Assembly (NCBI GenBank): GCA_025449115.1
Contig: JAHLKC010000274.1
Coordinates: 1 to 22,500, forward strand
From: Chytridium lagenaria
Lineage: Eukaryota; Chytridiomycota; Chytridiomycetes; Chytridiales; Chytridiaceae
Length of the DNA stretch: 22,500 bases
Reading direction: 5' to 3'
Part shown: in pieces, positions 10,021 to 20,289 of the stretch
Layout of the letters: every line of letters starts with the position of its first letter
Numbering within the stretch: position 1 is the stretch's first letter
Program-made: the position numbers and the translations under genes
Notes under the pieces: model-generated
What the model saw: the letters and a program-made list of their open reading frames with translations, nothing else
Databases searched by the model: none
Told to the model about the DNA's origin: nothing

Positions 10021-13000
10021 ATGAAAGGCTCATTCTACTCGGCACTGGCCTTGGCTTTGGCCACCTTCTTGCCGTTTCCCCATGTCCATGCTGGTACAGT
10101 CATCGAGTCGGGTGGTCTCATGGGTGTCACTGTCCCAACCGACGTGGATATTGTGAGTAGCTTTGACGAGAAAAGTGCCTTTGCTACCATTACCACTCTT
10201 ACCATTCATCCACTCATGAAAGCACTCACGTCACTCTAATAGCCATCTACTCATACCATAGCCATTACATGATACTAACCTTTTCTCCAATTACTCAACT
10301 ACAGGCACAATGTCAAAACAGAAGAGTGTTTAAAGCCGATGGTTTCGTGTTGGGAGACAGTCCCTTTGGAGAGGGTTGTGTGCTCAACGACACCGAACGT
10401 TTCCTCACCTACAACCTCGACAGGACAGAGGCTACAAACTTTACGAGTCCCCTTGTTGCTTGGACGCTAGAGGTCAAGAGACCAGCTAGAAATGATTTGG
10501 TTGTCGGTGAGTGCATCTTTCGAACTGTCGTTTGTTTCTTCATTCATGTTCATACTACCTTTTTCTCATTCTTCAACTCATCATATTTTATCACATAAGG
10601 TATCGTCTCACCCCGCAAACGTCCGTTGTTTTACTGCTTTGCCCGTGGACAGCTCGGTCGTGCCACCGTCCCCGAGTTTCTTCAAAATGGTCTCCCAGCC
10701 GAAGGCTCGCAATCCGAAATCCCCACCCAATTCGCGTCCATTGAAAAGAAGGACGAACTTCACAGGCGTGCTCTCAAACTCCGTCGTCGTCAGGACGATT
10801 CTTCAGCTGCTGCCGCCACTGAGGAGGATAGTGTCAACAATGGAGGGTTTGATGAATTGGGAAAGGGAATGAGCAGTTTATCATGGATATTGCGTTCTTT
10901 AGATCTATGGATTTGCCGTCCAGGTTTAATTCAAAGATTGATAAAGGTATCATGCAGTACATTCTTAATGTCAAGAACGTCCCGTTCAGTCCTTACGACA
11001 GCGAGTCTCTTCCTTTCTACCCCAACTACCAATTTAGTCAACAAGTGAGTCCAAACCTTTCCTTTTCGCTCATGTTTGCGTGGTTCCTAAGTTTTCGGAA
11101 ACTATAATCTGATTCCTCTCCTCCAACTCTTTTTATTTTCATTCTTTAATACCAAAAACCTTTTTAAAACCTTTTACTTTTTCTAACGTCCATTCATCTA
11201 TTTCAAGGTATTGATTATCTGGTTGGACGGCAAAGATCAATCTCTTGGCACTACCAACACCACCATCTTTGATGCCTTCAACGGCATTGAATGGACCGAA
11301 GAAGTCCCCGCAGGCGCTCGCAAAGCCGCCCTCACTTTCTTCACCGACTACCCCTACTACAGCGTTGGCCAAATCTCCATGATGGTCTACCAACAAGTCC
11401 CCGAATTCAAAGACGCCGCCAAGAAAATCTTTGACGTCGCCTTCATCATCGCCCTCGTCTTTGTCGCCATCGTCCCTGTCCTTCTCATTCTCGACGACAT
11501 TGTCATCCTCAAACGAACCCCATCCCTCCGTATCGTTGACCTCGTTCACGTTCAAGGTCCCCGTTACATCCGCGCCGTCATCTTCACCGTCGTCATGGCG
11601 CTTCTCTACTTTATCTTCCAATGGGTGCGTGCCACCAAACCCCGTGAAGAAGGGAACCTCCTCCCCGTGTTCAATGGGATCGAAGCTGCCTTTTTCGTCT
11701 CGAAACCGGGCTTTAAAACCGTCAAGACCCTTGTTTTCATTGGAATGTTTGTGGCTTGTGGATTAATCTTTTGGCCCTTGTTTTTGTGTTATGCGCATGC
11801 GTCGGATGGGAGCTGGAGAGCGAGTTTGTTGGGGTTGCTTGTTAGTGCGAATTTGATTGTGTTGAGGTTTTGTTTGGAGTATATCAATATCTTGCCTTAC
11901 AAGGGGTATGATCGGAAGATTGTGCAAGAGAGTGAGTATTTTCGTTATCAGTTTATTCTTTCTTTTGTTATTTTCTATTCTATTGATACTTTCACCTTTG
12001 TTTCTCCCTTTAATTTCGTTTTGCGTTTATTCAAATTTTTGATGTTCTCTAACGAACAATACTAACAACACTCGCACAGTCCCCGAAGTCGTCGCTTATG
12101 TCTCCGTCCTCGTTTACTTCACTATGAACACCGTCTCCTCCGGCTTCTTTGAGACCCACTACCGCAAAACCTACTTCAAAGACGTCATCCACGTCCGTTC
12201 ACTCCTCCGCAAAGTCTCCCTCGCTCCTGGCATCATGGCCAAAGACTCTTCCAAACCCTCCATGTTCTCCTTCCTCCAAAAGGTCGACAACCGTCCCATC
12301 TGGTTACGCGGTCGCAAGCCGTTATCCACCTTCCAGCAAATGAAAATCTTTTTCACCTCTTTCAGAATGCCCGTGAGACTTATGGCCGCTATTTGCATGA
12401 TGACGTTGTTTACCTATTTCGTCCTCGTCGCTCAACTCTACATGCTGTTGGACAAGAACGCCCAACTCTCGTGTGTCCTTGGGATGTTTGGGGAAGGTCT
12501 CATTCAGATCTTTTCCATCGCGTCAGGTCTCGCTGGTCAATTCACCGGCACCCAGAACTTTGCTGGTCTCGCTGACACCCTTGCCGACCTTTCCTCGCAG
12601 ATCAAAGACCAAGTTGGCGGAACTGTGGTGGATGACATGTTTGATATGTTGCTTGGGAGTGTGGTGTCGAGTATGATTTTGAGTGGGATCTTGCTCGTGT
12701 ACAATATCTTTGACTTTTGTTTGAATGTGAGAAAGGATTTGGGAAAATTGAGGAAGGGAGATTATTCGAGGATTGATGATTATGGGGCGATGGCGACGGC
12801 GAATGCGGTGCAGTTTATGGGAACTCAGATTGGGTTTGCGTATATGGGTTCGCTGTGTAAGTTTTTTTTTCGGTCACGGTCATTGCTTTTTACGTTTGGT
12901 CACTTTTGCGTTTATTGCCTTTTTTTTGTCCTCTCTTTTGATTAGAGAATTCACTTTGGAACCCGTCATTTGTCCTTTTCCAGTCATTTTCTTTATTTTT

Positions 13001-14545
13001 CCTCTTTTTAATATTCTTTTCATTTGATCGATCGATCATGCCTATTCTCCCGGTTTTTTTTTGTCACCTTCATTTCTTACATTAACCAAACCCTCCCCCA
13101 CCTTTTGTAGACCTCATGACGATCCTCCTCATCATCAACTTTATGCTCGCCCTCTTCATCAAGTACGCCTTCTTCCGTGATCTCGTCTGGAAATTCATTC
13201 TTCAAAACGGTTTATTCTTTGTCTCTCTCGCTGTCTCCATTATCCTCTCTATGGCTCAGAAATTCATTGTCGAAGCGTTCTTTGTCGCGAAATTGGTGGA
13301 AAAACCAGAGGAACACCCGGATGCGGAGAATGTAAAGACGAATGCGAAGGGACAGGTGGTGATTTCGACCAAGTTTTGGTTGGTTAAGAGTATTGGGTAT
13401 AATCAGATTGATTGTGAGTAGTGATTTACTCTTGATTTTTTTTAATGTTGCGGCCTCTTTTGGTTTATTATCTTATACACATTGTCTTCGTCGGTTTTCT
13501 ATTTGATCTGTTTTCCATATTTATATTTAATTTTTTTGTTTCTTTATTCTTCGCAAAAACACAACCTCTAACTTTTCTCTCCCAGACTTCTTCCTCTTCC
13601 CCAACCTCATCACCGGTCTCCTTTCCTTCCTTGCAACCCTCATCAAAATGATCATGGGATCCGCCCTGTTTGCCTACCGTCTGGACAAAAAAACCGAATA
13701 CACCATCCCTTCCTCGGCTCCAAATCCGCCGTCTACTTCTCTTGGATCCTCCAGGAACACCACCACACCAACCCCGTCCTCCTCGTCTTCCTTAAGCTCA
13801 TCGGCGACTGGCACAAGCACGAGAAAACCAGCATCGTTCCTGCTTCATCCACCGAACTCAGGAGACGCCGCATCGTCAACAAATGGCTCGTCGCTTACAC
13901 CCTCGTCAACAACCCTTCATTGGCGAGGTACCGCAAAGCCGTCGTTCGCGATACCTACCTTGCCGAATACATTGCGCACACTGAAGCCCCCCTCCTCCGT
14001 GAACAAGAACTTCAACGTGTTCGTGCTGAAACCGATCGTCTCCAACAAACTCAACTCCGAGACCGTGAAGTCGCCATCTGGAACAAGGCAAGGGAATCCG
14101 GGTTTGGGAGACAGGCTGTTGGCAAACTCAACACTTCTCACCTACTTTGGGAGCTAGCAAGGCACCTCAACCTTATGCGATGCCTGGGTCCACTTACGAT
14201 GTCGCCATGCCCGCCGTTCAAGCTTCATCCGCATCCTTCTCGCCTAGACAACAACAGCCCCCAGCGTCAACATCCCCGCAACGATCTGCCCCACAACAAT
14301 CGTTCCCGCAGCGATCTGTGCAGCAACAGTATGCCCCTGCGCCTATCGCGCAAAGCCCGCCTAGACAGGCTTATGGTGCTTACAACCAGCAACCTCAACA
14401 GCAGCAGCAGCAGTACCAGTATCAGCCGGAGAACCAGCAGCCGCAGAGACAACAGGGTTACTATGAACCTGCGGCGCCGACGTCGTATCAACCAAGTTTG
14501 CCAACGAGTCCTTCTGCACCACCAAGAGGAGCGTCAAGGCAGTAA
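10021..14545 (+). CDS. STRA6-family polytopic membrane receptor (RBP receptor-like)
   Basis: STRA6 proteins carry retinol across membranes. Seven exons fit with matching phases: 10021-10152, 10305-10506, 10600-11044, 11208-11931, 12080-12856, 13111-13413 and 13586-14545, about 1,180 codons versus about 670 in human STRA6. A signal peptide (residues 1-24, ending HVHA) is followed by an N-glycosylation-bearing luminal region with several Cys, then about nine hydrophobic segments from 11430 onward. The C-terminal third carries the recognisable family blocks: YFFLFPNLITGLLSFLA, a tyrosine-rich YFSWILQEHHHTNPVLLVF segment, and KWLVAYTLVNNPSLARYRK. The tail (14200-14542) is rich in Gln, Pro and Ser, with a CAG/CAA run. 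Three slips, each mended by one base, lie in GGG or CCC runs at 10865-10867, 13707-13709 and 14149-14151. The family call rests on the C-terminal blocks; substrate is not known. Confidence 0.8.
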
Positions 14546-14687
14546 ATTAAAGTATTGCCTCCCGCTTACTTTTTATCATTTCGCTTTTATATTTCTATAA
14601 TTCTTTTAGTTGTTCCGTTTGGACTTTATTGGTCTTGTCTGTTTGTGGGTCCCTATGTGATGTTGCGCGTTTTTTTCAGTACTTGGA

Positions 14688-14693
14688 AATAAA
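14688..14693 (+). terminator. Candidate polyadenylation signal AATAAA for the STRA6-like gene
   Basis: AATAAA stands about 145 bp after the STRA6-like stop, inside the 340-bp gap before the next plus-strand gene, with T-rich sequence on both sides. The position fits a 3' end signal, but no transcript evidence is available. Confidence 0.4.
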
Positions 14694-14882
14694 TAGTATG
14701 ATGAACTTCTTACGCATTTTATCGTTTAATGACCACGTCGACCACCTCTAAGTATCATTCATGACGTGTTTAAAACCTCCATTAGAATAAATAGGCTGTT
14801 TTTTGCTAGAACCTTGTTTGCTAGTGATTTGGACCTTGAGGATAAGACACACCAGAAGTGAAGACAAATTTAAAATCCCAAA

Positions 14883-16272
14883 ATGGTAAAAAAAGCAATG
14901 ACGCTCAACAACCACCCCATCTTTGACGTCCCCGAGGTCATCCGCGACATCATCAGCTACATCGACTCTGTCCCAGACTATGTTCACTTCACTCGGACCT
15001 TCTCAAAGCCGTTTCTATTCCTCAATGCAAATGCTGCCTACAAGATCTATCACAAAGACAAGCCGTACAAGCGCATCCCTTCTGGACCTCAAAACCCATT
15101 CCGGCCTCGTCCAAAAGCCGTTCCGGCCTCTCGACTATCTCGCAGTCATCGCCAAGCCGTATGCTCAAGTACAGCCTGTTGGTCCCCTGTGGCTTTGCAA
15201 AGACATGATATGATGCAGATTCAGGACATGGTCAAGTCCAAGGAAGAGTTCTATATTAGTCTCTCGTTCTTCTTGGGTGACCATTTTTGGTCCATTGCCG
15301 AGTACATCATGGAGAATGTTGTAGGATTTCTTAGTGACCCTACACAACGTCCTTTTTCAGCCATGGGCTTGCATCAATGACGGAGGCAGGATTCGCTTAA
15401 TGGTCGATCGTAAAGTTTGGCACTCCTGAAGACGGCCTAAGGAAGCAATGCGCAAGCTGATACTTTGAAAGTGCATCTCTTCATCTCACTTTACCCGCAT
15501 ACGAAAAACCCTGCAGTTGCCGATGCTGTTTTATGCCATTTTAGGGACACTCACCGTCACTTTCTCGACTCCTACTCGACGCTGGTGCTGATCCCGCATT
15601 TGGACTACAGAGTGCAGCTTGTAAGGTTGACCTGTTGGATTACCTCATCAGAAAAATGCAACTCAGACTCGATGGAAAACCAATTCCACCAACACTCCTG
15701 AGTTCAGCTCTTGAATCGGCCTGCCGGGGCAATAACGAGGAGACGGTTCGCCTGCTTCTCAATGTGGGCGCAGTTCCAAAACCAATGGTTCACCTAACGA
15801 GGCTTTTGCGCCGTCGTGAAAACGTCAATTTGGCATTGTAGACCTTCTTTTGCACATTGCGTTGGTCGCATCGACTCTTTCGTCTTGAGCTATCCATTAG
15901 AACGAGGCAGGTGCTATTGTTAGAAGGCTGCTCGACTATGGTGCTGAGGTGGTGGATCGACCATGGCGCTTGTTGCGAAACTTGTTGTGCCGAGATTATA
16001 GGCTTTTAGCTCCTTTGATCAGAGAGCATAAGTCATATGGCGAAGGCTCCGAATCATTGGATTTTGGAAGTTATTTGAGCATTTTTGTGGCTTTGGGACA
16101 AGGAATTTTGAGGCTATGGTGGAGGTGGAGGCTTTTAGAGTTTTTATGGAGGATGGGGAGTCATGGGTTTCGTGACTTTATACCGGACGTCTGCCAGAGA
16201 TACTCTATTCAAAATACGCATCCTGCTTTGTTCCAGTATCTGATGGAGGAATTGCTTCCAAATACATCATAA
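14883..16272 (+). pseudogene. F-box-like/ankyrin repeat gene, frame broken
   Basis: The start (ATG 14883) reads an F-box-like segment: HPIFDVPEVIRDIISYID, then a short helix pattern with SVPDYVHFTRTFSKPFLFL. F-box proteins recruit targets to SCF ubiquitin ligases. Downstream, ankyrin-like helices are visible: LLLDAGADPAFGLQSA near 15560-15620, then ALESACRGNNEETVRLLLN with VGA near 15700-15770, FGIVDLLLHIAL near 15825-15865, and AIVRRLLDYGAEV near 15915-15955. The last open piece ends ...QYLMEELLPNTS at 16272. The pieces lie in different frames, with slips near 15075-15090, 15207-15212, 15350-15365, 15430-15570, 15780-15830 and 15890, and TGA or TAG stops between some of them. No introns explain this. 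It is a decayed gene or one damaged by sequencing errors. The combination is common in chytrid gene families. Confidence 0.5.
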
Positions 16273-16602
16273 TATTATTGCATGTTGATCAAGAAGTAGA
16301 ATTTTCTATGAACGCTGTTTAAATGTTTGCTTCATGTTTATTATTATCAAAGTTTTGTTGTCCATAAAAACATGCCATGATTGCCCTCATGTCTTGTCGG
16401 TCTCCTCACCACCATTTCCGTGGATCAATTATATGTAAAAGTGGAGATGGTGGATACGTAATTTGGAGATATAAAACCCTTCAACTGGGTGACATCCTGT
16501 GAAGTTCTCCCTTTGGCCCTCTACTATTCAAGCCTTGACCATAGTAGAGAGAGAGATCACTGTGCCATGCCAGCATCCATCTTGTTGTACTATAAGGTGG
16601 AA
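16273..16602. other. Intergenic, nothing recognised
   Basis: This 330-bp gap lies between the 3' ends of the F-box/ankyrin gene and the possible minus-strand small gene. It contains a short GAGAGAGAGA run near 16547 but no exon, RNA gene or repeat that I can support. Confidence 0.5.
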
Positions 16603-17119
16603 TCACGGTTGCAGCTCCTCTTTTGCTGAGGCAAGGATTTGTTGCTGTACAGCTCTTCTGTTCTCGTGAGGTTTTATTATGGAAAAGGAAGGAAAATAAC
16701 GAAAATTAACAAAAAGAAAGAACCTAGGTGGGGATCACACGTACCTAGGTAGAAGGGGCTACAAAGAGGGAGCCTATCCCTCTCTAAGGAGTATCCTGGA
16801 CCTTCATAATCATCTGTAAGCCGTTTTAACTCGCTCCTACTTCCTTCGTCTGTCTGCGGCTCTTCTCTGGTCGCACTCCCTGTCAAGGACAAGTAGACAG
16901 CCCAAATAATGGTAAAGGAAGTAATGCTTCAGTGGTTTATCCGAGCAGGTCTTCATAAGGGGTTGTGCCATGAAGGCGTTATAACTCTAATTTATCCTTA
17001 CATAGACTCATTTGTCTTGACGTACATTGCGGCACCCCCCAACGACGTCCGATCCTTGAACGCCTCACAGAATACTCAAACACAATATGTAATAAAAGAG
17101 TAGGGAGAGCACAGCTCAT
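16603..17119 (-). CDS. Possible three-exon small protein gene, function unknown
   Basis: Three exons join with consistent phases and no stop: 17119-17002 (ATG, MSCALPTLLLHIVFEYS...), 16879-16745 (SATREEPQTDEGSRSELKRL...) and 16652-16603 (VQQQILASAKEELQP, stop TGA). Introns use GTAAGG/TTGACAG (114 nt) and GTACGT/AAGAG (92 nt). Product about 100 residues, hydrophobic at the start, then acidic and polar. Exon 2 and exon 3 have coding character; exon 1 is less certain because a neighbouring frame (EAFKDRTSLGGAAMYVKTNE) looks equally protein-like. Alternative acceptors exist for exon 3. I do not recognise the family. Confidence 0.33.
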
Positions 17120-17697
17120 GTGTGTTGGGAAGGGATGGGTGGGAGGATGAATCTTGTTGAGGGTGATCTGCTGGACATTTCTTTGCTATATTTCATTTTC
17201 GTTTCTTTATTTGTTTATTGTATTAAATTTATTGGTTTTACTGAATTAGTCTTGGTTGTGTTGTTCTATTTTTTGATTTAATTGATTACATATTTAGTGT
17301 TGAATTGGAACTTTTTTGGCCAAATCCAAATTTTGGCAGAGGAACTGAAAATAAAATTTAGTATCCTTGAGAGCCATATGTGGGTTACCATATGGAGGGG
17401 GGAAAATTGGAGATTGTTCAAAGCTTGCGGGAGGGGAAATGGGAAGGGGGAAGGGGGAAGAGGAAGAGGGAATCTATAGGGAGCGTAGAGGGAGGATACT
17501 GGTGGTGTGGCTACTTACTAAGACAGGCAGCTTTTTGTCTGATGCTGTTGTATATTTGAAATAAAAAAGAAAAAAGAAAATGGATCTTAGACTATACCTT
17601 GTTAATAAGGAAAGATTGTAACACTTATTTGCTTTGGTATCTTGCATGGTGAAGTAAAATGGAAATTTGTAGTAATAATTATTTTATGATGTTGTAA
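17120..17697. other. AT-rich intergenic DNA with a G-rich purine tract
   Basis: T-rich sequence (17170-17290) is followed by a strongly purine-rich stretch (about 17394-17500) with several G-runs. No exon is convincing; the two overlapping open frames at 17282-17564 consist largely of the purine tract and read as low-complexity Gly/Arg/Glu. Confidence 0.5.
17429..17457 (+). other. Candidate G-quadruplex motif
   Basis: Five G-runs of three to five bases occur in 29 bases at 17429-17431, 17433-17436, 17441-17443, 17446-17450 and 17453-17457, separated by loops of one to four A/T bases. This satisfies the usual G3+N1-7 pattern on the plus strand. Confidence 0.6.
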
Positions 17698-17928
17698 ATA
17701 CACTATTACTTCTTTTACGGGAAACTTTGGGACAAAACGCAAAGCAGGGATAACGAGAAAAGTAGGATTGACTCCTTGTTTATGCTACCGCATGGGGACG
17801 TGCAAGCGCGAATACAGGAATGGGTTAGGAGCAAGGTTTGGACACGCGACATTACTCGCACCATGCACAAAACTGTAGAAAGATTACAAAAGAATATTGA
17901 GACGGGAACAGGAACAAGAAGGCATTAA
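17698..17928 (+). CDS. Orphan coding-like 3' exon, unrecognised
   Basis: An open frame without an early ATG runs from 17698 to a TAA at 17926-17928. It reads like real protein: YGKLWDKTQSRDNEKSRIDS, then LFMLPHGDVQARIQEWVRSK, then a basic amphipathic helix (VWTRDITRTMHKTVERLQ) to the end. A TAA lies directly upstream in frame, no AG acceptor follows it, and no upstream exon is apparent, so this may be the tail of a truncated gene or of a gene with a frame slip. It is about 570 bp from the 3' end of the HNH gene on the opposite strand. Confidence 0.35.
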   Translation: MHYYFFYGKLWDKTQSRDNEKSRIDSLFMLPHGDVQARIQEWVRSKVWTRDITRTMHKTVERLQKNIETGTGTRRH

Positions 17929-18489
17929 TCCACAATATTATTGACGTAAACCTGGAAGCGCTGAGTTATAGCTTGATAATTTGCAGCCTTCTTATGATGA
18001 AAATGCTACGTTTGCCTGAGGAAACTTTTGATCGGCAGCATAATTACTTGTGACAAGAGAATACTTACATGAACAAAACAGTCTGAATGCTTACACAAAA
18101 GAATATGCCTCAAAAACTATACCACAACGCAACAACGAAAGAAACCAAAAAATGGTCTCACTCCCCTTTTTCTCCTCCCCAAATACAAACAAAGTTTGAG
18201 AGAAGATTCCCATATTCCAAGTCGAATGAATCAGTTTAGCAGGATCCGAACCAGCCGCCGCCCCGCCACTAACAACGGCGCATGATGCTCAGGAGATAGA
18301 TGTGCCATCTTATAATGCTGAGCTAAACTTATCTTGTTTTGAACTTACTTCAATAGCGAAAACTCCATCACCGACAATGAGTTAAAATATAATATATTGT
18401 GACTACAAAAAATACACTGACTCAACAAAGAAAAGGGGGAGGGAAGACAAACCTAGAGAGGGAGAAGGGGGTAAGATGTGACTTTCCAA
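17929..18489. other. Intergenic, no supported gene
   Basis: The gap separates the convergent orphan exon and the HNH-type gene. It is AT-rich except for a GC-rich patch at 18241-18292. The only open frame of note is a 25-codon one on the minus strand (18231-18308), too short to support. Confidence 0.5.
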
Positions 18490-19755
18490 TCATGCGTCAA
18501 TCAAGGATGCTGCCAAAGCCTTTATAAGCAAAGTCATTTGAGGCAAACCAAGGTCACGATCCTCCCTGACACCTTCGTCTTCATATTCGGAATAATCTAT
18601 GAAAGTTGCAGCTCCACCCCTCATGTAAATTATACTTTAAAGAAGTTTGTGGAGCTTTACAAAGGGTAATGACGGTCTGAGGCTTGGGTTCTGATTTCCA
18701 ATTCGACGTTGTGAGTTGGTTTCGTCGTAAAGTCTGGTAGACTAACTCTTTGATTGTGAAAAAAAAACAGCTCCTACAAGCAAAAGAAAATAAAAATCTG
18801 ATAGCCACTGGTTCCAGATAAAAAGCAAATGACTACATACGGTTTGCAAAAATTCTCCAAGGGCCCGATAGGGACTGCTACCAAGAACAATAGCGTTTTC
18901 CGCAGAGTTGATCTTCTGCGGATCTGGATATTGCCCATCCTGTTAACTGGCATACAAAATCCAATGAGCTCTTCCCAGGTTCTTTGGAGCATGAAATAGG
19001 GATAATATAGGCCACTTTTATTTGTTGACGTGAAAGGGTAAGGACACATCTATGACCATCTTGTTTCTTGACTTCATTAACAACACTTATATTCTTACTC
19101 ACTGGCGATCCAGGTTGCACACACATGTTTATGCTCTGTTGATTACACCCTAAGCCTTCTTCACCGTCGCAGTCTTTCTTGGACTTTTCTGATGCGGATG
19201 CTGATTTTGATGATGGTGGACGGCCACCGTTTCGAGGAGATGTTTTATCAATTCCTCAAGTAAATGCAAGTGATGCAAAATCGCTCTTCAAAACGGTTGT
19301 TGTCATCGATTGTTGCGCATATGCAAACATGGCATTGGGGTTTGTGACAAATACAAGATTGAAAGGCTGTTCAATAGGCGGTCAGAGTACTGAGTTGCTT
19401 TCTCAACTCCCGGATGACTTTGAAATCATCCATTGTTGCTTTACAGTGGCTTGAAGTGTTGTCAATTGATAAAAAGGTTGTCAAAAGCCGATATAATGGC
19501 TGTGCAAAAGCTGAGCAAAGCATCAGCCTTGGCTTGCAAAGTTCCTTCCATCGGGACGAGACAGGCCATGAGGTTGACCATCCCAGATTCGTAGGTAGTT
19601 GACTCCATCAAGGGTGCACCGGAATGAAATGCGGCTCTGAGTGAGCGTGCGACACCGTCAACGACCTTGTTGTGAGCATCGCATGTGGTTTGGAAGATGT
19701 CAATGGCACTCGCTGAGGCGGTAGATGTGGGGCTGTCATTTTCAAAGGACGACAT
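18490..19755 (-). pseudogene. HNH-nuclease-like gene, frame broken
   Basis: From an ATG at 19755 the N-terminal part reads MSSFENDSPTSTASASAIDI and continues as helical sequence to about 19465, then in another frame DDFKVIRELRKQLSTLTAY, then a segment with FNLVFVTNPNAMFAYAQQS, an in-frame TGA near 19256, and a Ser/Lys-rich linker. At about 19080-18985 it has NEVKKQDGHRCVLT followed by KVAYIIPIS, the pattern of fungal HNH_2-type nucleases (RDxxxCxxTG then AHIIP), with Tyr in place of the first catalytic-site His. Downstream KINSAENAIVLGSS and YRALGEFLQT match the family's asparagine-containing second half. An intron (18840-18774, GTATGT/TTGTAG) follows, and the end reads YSEYEDEGVREDRDLG to LIDA at TGA 18490. 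Frame slips occur near 19467, 19390, 18995 and 18686. The missing His argues for an inactive enzyme if the base is correct. Confidence 0.52.
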
Positions 19756-20289
19756 GGTAGTACATATCTACACCATCCAGCGACAAATACTTTAGTCTGT
19801 TCCAGCTTTTCTCCGACCGTGTAACCCAAACCCACGCGTCCTATAAATGACACGAGAACATCCCATGTAGGCAAAAGAAACGCGAGAGGCTGATCCCACA
19901 GCCCCGTGGCGCCAAGCGCGGCACAGGACTCGGATCTTGCCTCCCCTTTATACAACAACAAATAAAAACAACTACAAACAACAACCAGGGAATACCAAAG
20001 AAACAACGACCGGGAAACCGCGGACAGACATAAGTATATCTTCACTATAACATTCAATTGCCATTGCCGATCCCATACTCAGTATAGACTTCTGGATGCA
20101 AACAAAGTCTCCACCAGCAATCAAGCAAATTAGGACTGAGCTGCCGCAATGCGTCGTATCCGGTGCCCCATCACGTATCTGTATACAGAAATACAGCCCT
20201 GCCGACTTCCATCTTGGCATTACATTGCCTCAAAGAGGCACTGCTGCCGCTTTGGACTCATACCTGAACAGGTTCCCCACACTGACCTG
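19756..20289. other. Region between HNH-like gene and transposase remnant
   Basis: Open frames exist on both strands (for example minus 19608-20057 and 19972-20220), but none shows splice-consistent, protein-like composition that I can defend. The part at about 20050-20290 may be a further decayed part of the transposase, since it lies downstream of the transposase in the same orientation. Confidence 0.35.

Noticed and set aside
9720..10160. 146-codon plus-strand open frame overlapping the STRA6 start
   Set aside because: Rich in Phe/Leu/Ser/Cys from T-rich leader DNA, crosses the intron donor at 10153, and lies out of frame with the signal peptide.
11139..11621. 160-codon minus-strand acidic open frame
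   Set aside because: Antisense of STRA6 exon 4, whose plus-strand frame has matching splice phases and membrane helices.
14267..14491. Arg/Leu-rich minus-strand open frame
   Set aside because: Antisense of the CAG/CAA repeat in the STRA6-like tail.
18231..18308. 25-codon minus-strand open frame (MAHLSPEHHAPLLVAG...)
   Set aside because: Too short, no intact upstream exon with matching phase; the reverse-strand GGTTCGGATCC there looked like a tRNA B box but no cloverleaf could be built.
19608..20057. 149-codon minus-strand open frame
   Set aside because: Overlaps the N-terminal HNH-gene exon in another frame and has no recognisable domain or splice support.
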